Assembly (NCBI GenBank): GCA_963642145.1
Contig: CAVIFU010000002.1
Coordinates: 27,285-91,284 of the forward strand
Direction: 5' to 3'
Length of the DNA stretch: 64,000 nt
Source: Stercoripulliclostridium_A sp963642145
GTDB lineage: Bacteria; Bacillota; Clostridia; Christensenellales; DTU072
The position numbers and the translations under genes were made by a program. Below the pieces are notes generated by a model. That model was not told where the DNA came from. It saw only the letters and a program-made list of their open reading frames with translations, and did no database searches. Shown here piece by piece: positions 61,890 through 64,000 of this stretch (the stretch's first letter is position 1; the number at the start of each line of letters is the position of its first letter).

Positions 61890-63407
61890 ATGATAGACGA
61901 AAAAGTACAAAAATACATATCGATTGTTCCGTCAACGGTTCAGAAGTCAATTCAGCGCGATAGCTTTAATGTATTTATTCATTACGGGCTAAACACTTTT
62001 GCCGATAAGGAGTGGAGTGACGGCACTCTTTCTGCCGAGATGTTTAATCCTTCGGAACAAAATACCGATCAATGGATAGGATTATTCAAACACATCGGGG
62101 CAAAGGGAGTTATTCTTACTGCGAAGCATCATGACGGATTCTGTTTGTGGCAAACCCAAACAACCGAATATTCCGTAAAAAACAGCCCCTACAAAAACGG
62201 TAAAGGCGATGTAGTCAAAGAGGTTGCGGATTCTTGCAAAAAATTCGGCTTAAAGTTCGGACTGTATCTTTCGCCGTGGGATAGAAATTCCAAGTATTAC
62301 GGCACCGATCAATATGACGATTTTTATTGTGAGCAATTGAAGGAGCTCTTAACCGGATACGGCGATATTTTTTGCATATGGCTTGACGGAGCGTGCGGAG
62401 CCGAAGCCGACGGTAAAAAGAAACAAGAATATGACTTCAATCGTTATTTTGCCCTTATTCGCAGATTGAGTCCAAAAACCGTTATTTCCAATTGCGGACC
62501 GGACGTAAGATGGGTAGGCAATGAGGGCGGATTCGCGCGCAAGTCGGAATGGAATGTTATACCATCCACGGACAGCACGCAAAAGACGATGGACGCAAGT
62601 CAAAAATCGGAAAATCAAAATATGCGTAAGCCGTTAGATTGCATGACGAAAGATTTGGGAAGTCGTAGCGTTCTTGCCCAATATGACAATTTCGTTTGGT
62701 CCCCGGCAGAAGTAGATGTTTCCGTCCGTCCCGGCTGGTTTTATCACAAGAATCAAGATTATAGGGTACGCAGTGTAAACAATCTTTTGAGAATTTATCT
62801 AAATTCTGTCGGAGGGAACAGCTTGCTGCTGCTTAACGTTCCGCCGGATACTGCCGGCAGAATTAACGATGCCGACGTTGATAAATTGCTTAAATTCGGA
62901 GAAAAAATTGAAACTGCGTTTTCAAAGCCGATTTCGATTAAGGATATTACCGCACCCAAGCACGAAGGCTCAAATAAAATTAGGAACGTAACGGTATATT
63001 CCTACAACAAGAATTCCTATGACGCCAACAGTTATTATACGCCCGAAGAAGAAGCCGAGCAGTATGAGATAGATATTACCCTTGACGGCGTAAGGAATAT
63101 AGACAAAATGCGTATAATCGAAAATGTAGCGTTTTCGCAACGCATTGAAAAATTCCGCATACTCGCATTGACTAATAAGAAAGGTTGGCAAGAAGTATAC
63201 AGTGGCACCACAATTGGGTATAATCGCATAGCGCTGTTTGATAGGACGATCAAAACGGATAAAATAAAGTTGGTTATCGATGAATGTCGCTCCAAGCCGT
63301 ATATCGAATACATAGGCGTATACGAGGAGACTGTCAAGTTGCCGCATAGAAGTATAGGCGAACGTATAAGCGATCTGATAGACAAACTGAAAAAGGACAA
63401 AGAGTAG
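61890..63407 (+). CDS. Alpha-L-fucosidase (GH29)
   Basis: Retaining exo-fucosidase. The TIM barrel (about 20-330) has FIHYGLNTFADKEWSDG, GVILTAKHHDGFCLW, KFGLYLSPWDRN and the nucleophile Asp166 in IWLDGACG. Residues about 340-490 form a carbohydrate-binding or discoidin-like C-terminal domain. At 505 residues it is typical for GH29 subfamily B-like enzymes, though linkage preference cannot be read. No signal peptide is seen, so it acts inside the cell on imported oligosaccharides. The ribosome binding site is AAAGGAG. It is the last gene before a strong hairpin. Confidence 0.9.
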   Translation: MIDEKVQKYISIVPSTVQKSIQRDSFNVFIHYGLNTFADKEWSDGTLSAEMFNPSEQNTDQWIGLFKHIGAKGVILTAKHHDGFCLWQTQTTEYSVKNSPYKNGKGDVVKEVADSCKKFGLKFGLYLSPWDRNSKYYGTDQYDDFYCEQLKELLTGYGDIFCIWLDGACGAEADGKKKQEYDFNRYFALIRRLSPKTVISNCGPDVRWVGNEGGFARKSEWNVIPSTDSTQKTMDASQKSENQNMRKPLDCMTKDLGSRSVLAQYDNFVWSPAEVDVSVRPGWFYHKNQDYRVRSVNNLLRIYLNSVGGNSLLLLNVPPDTAGRINDADVDKLLKFGEKIETAFSKPISIKDITAPKHEGSNKIRNVTVYSYNKNSYDANSYYTPEEEAEQYEIDITLDGVRNIDKMRIIENVAFSQRIEKFRILALTNKKGWQEVYSGTTIGYNRIALFDRTIKTDKIKLVIDECRSKPYIEYIGVYEETVKLPHRSIGERISDLIDKLKKDKE

Positions 63408-63411
63408 GGCG

Positions 63412-63449
63412 ATAGTCGTATGCGCGCGTGCGCGCATACGACTATTTTC
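63412..63449 (+). terminator. Long hairpin terminator after the fucosidase
   Basis: A near-perfect 14-16-base-pair stem (ATAGTCGTATGCGC with GCGCATACGACTAT) is followed by TTTTC, 4 bases after the stop. The T-tract is short but the stem is very stable. Confidence 0.8.
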
Positions 63450-63478
63450 AAAAAAGAAAAAAATCTTTGCTTAAACGG

Positions 63479-63510
63479 TTGCAAAAAGCATGCGTCTATG
63501 CTAATATGAT
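63479..63510 (+). promoter_or_regulatory. Candidate promoter of tRNA-Leu
   Basis: -35 TTGCAA (63479-63484) with TAATAT at 17 bases (63502-63507) or TATGAT at 20 bases (63505-63510). Both are imperfect. Confidence 0.4.
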
Positions 63511-63529
63511 TAGCGTGCTAAATAAATGA

Positions 63530-63612
63530 GCGGTCGTGGCGGAATAGGCAGACGCGTACGTTTGAGGGGCGTATGGGCGACCGTATGGGTTCAAGTCCCA
63601 TCGACCGCACCA
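63530..63612 (+). tRNA. tRNA-Leu (anticodon GAG)
   Basis: An 83-base class II tRNA with encoded CCA. The acceptor stem GCGGTCG/CGACCGC pairs fully. The anticodon arm is TACGT-TTGAGGG-GCGTA with GAG at 63564-63566, reading CUC and CUU. A short variable arm and the T-arm ATGGG-TTCAAGT-CCCAT follow. Confidence 0.96.
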
Positions 63613-63615
63613 AGC

Positions 63616-63644
63616 AAAAGAACCGAATAGTTTCGGTTCTTTTT
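63616..63644 (+). terminator. Rho-independent terminator of tRNA-Leu
   Basis: Stem AAAAGAACCGAA with TTCGGTTCTTTT around TAGT, ending in T, directly behind the tRNA. Confidence 0.9.
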
Positions 63645-64000
63645 GTTTACGTAAGAGATGGGACTTGAACGGGTAGGAATCGGCAACGCTACCACGAAAG
63701 TTTGATACTTACAGATGCGTTGCCGAACGACAGTCCTGTGGACTGTCGGCTACCCCGGCGTGATAGCGCCCCTCATGGGCGAAGCCTTGCGCCGCAAGGG
63801 CGCGGAGCAAGGGCGTGCCTCTGAGCAGCCATTTGAGTATATTTGCTCATAATATCACCTATCCGGGCAATGCAAGGCTCAGCGAAGCACTAAACCTGAA
63901 CAACTTTGAAGCCATCCACACTGTATTGGCTTGCCGTTATAGTTGACTTTGAATAACACTATGAAACTATGAAGTAAGTAAACAAAAAAGGCTGCTAAAT
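63645..64000. other. Gene-free, hairpin-rich GC-rich stretch after tRNA-Leu
   Basis: No gene is recognised. The stretch starts with a 14-base inverted copy (63657-63670) of the tRNA-Leu T-arm 3' half (63589-63602). Then come a 10-base-pair inverted repeat TCGGCAACGC (63680-63689)/GCGTTGCCGA (63717-63726), a 9-base-pair hairpin CGACAGTCC-TGT-GGACTGTCG (63728-63748) and a CCTTGC-GCC-GCAAGG hairpin (63785-63799). The middle is clearly more GC-rich than the flanking genes. It may be a repeat element or the edge of a mobile or decayed region that continues beyond the window. Confidence 0.55.

Noticed and set aside
63657..63730. Possible second tRNA on the minus strand after tRNA-Leu
   Set aside because: It has a T-loop-like GTTCAAGTCCC, but the flanking T-stem does not pair and no acceptor stem or anticodon arm can be drawn.
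63773..63850. Short minus-strand open frame starting MSKYTQMAAQ
   Set aside because: Only 25 codons and it runs through GC-rich hairpins; no support beyond a weak upstream purine run.
1..64000. CRISPR arrays, riboswitches, insertion sequences
   Set aside because: No regularly spaced direct repeats, no recognisable riboswitch core and no transposase were found on reading both strands; divergent or short examples could be missed by eye.

Overview
The window looks like chromosome from an anaerobic member of the Clostridia (Bacillota), probably an uncultured gut species. I infer this from gene content and order. The chaperone/RNA-modification run grpE-dnaK-dnaJ-prmA-rsmE-mtaB and the dnaG-sigA-trmK-Nif3-zinc-ribbon run are Bacillota arrangements. 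The single-enzyme aminotransferase DapL, HemZ, a NifU-like/GGGtGRT pair, AAGGAGG-type ribosome binding sites, sigma-A promoters and T-tailed terminators fit the same picture. The beta-galactosidase, the GH29 fucosidase and a lipoprotein with InlB-type and leucine-rich repeats suggest a host-associated, glycan-rich habitat. No rRNA, CRISPR array, transposase or integrase was seen.

Layout. 1-9.7 kb: chaperones, ribosomal protein and rRNA/tRNA methylation enzymes, a HIT protein and a large fused ABC transporter, with rpsU inverted after it. 10-18.8 kb: an unknown 116-residue protein, then primase, housekeeping sigma factor, TrmK, Nif3-like and zinc-ribbon proteins, DapF-DapL (lysine/peptidoglycan precursor) and PurA. 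19-29 kb: an apparent operon of beta-galactosidase, patatin-like phospholipase, EIIC-like membrane protein, DNA polymerase I, CoaE and DinB. 29-33.7 kb (minus strand): a large helicase-nuclease fusion followed by DegV. 33.9-37.3 kb: thyA-dfrA-MBL-hemZ. 37.4-44 kb: rpsO, pnp, the NifU-like/GGGtGRT pair, a structured 3' RNA, tRNA-Ala(CGC) and pckA. 43.8-45.6 kb (minus): an ABC exporter. 45.7-53.6 kb: a nucleoside salvage operon (pdp, tdk, udk, psuK, psuG, deoC, deoD, deoB, cdd) that opens with the 3' remnant of a nucleoside-importer permease joined to a perfect consensus promoter. 53.7-55.3 kb (minus): an MBL hydrolase and a PfkB kinase. 55.5-63.4 kb: a unit of surface lipoprotein, degenerate PurL-like protein and fucosidase. 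63.5-64 kb: tRNA-Leu(GAG), then GC-rich hairpin DNA with no recognisable gene.

How the genes work together. The salvage operon cleaves pyrimidine and purine nucleosides and pseudouridine-5'-phosphate to pentose phosphates, which DeoB and DeoC pass to central metabolism, while kinases and deaminase recycle the bases and nucleosides. ThyA and DHFR form the usual dTMP-folate couple.

The best candidate for something undescribed is the 1007-residue protein at 58.8-61.8 kb. It keeps the layout of clostridial FGAM synthase (PurL fused to PurQ), but by eye it has lost the catalytic signatures, including the glutaminase cysteine, although the frame is fully open. This suggests a bacterial pseudo-FGARAT. 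Other leads are the solitary DUF4011-type helicase-nuclease, the uncharacterised GGGtGRT/NifU-like pair with its structured 3' RNA, and the decayed nucleoside importer. All family assignments were made by reading the sequence; no database search was run.
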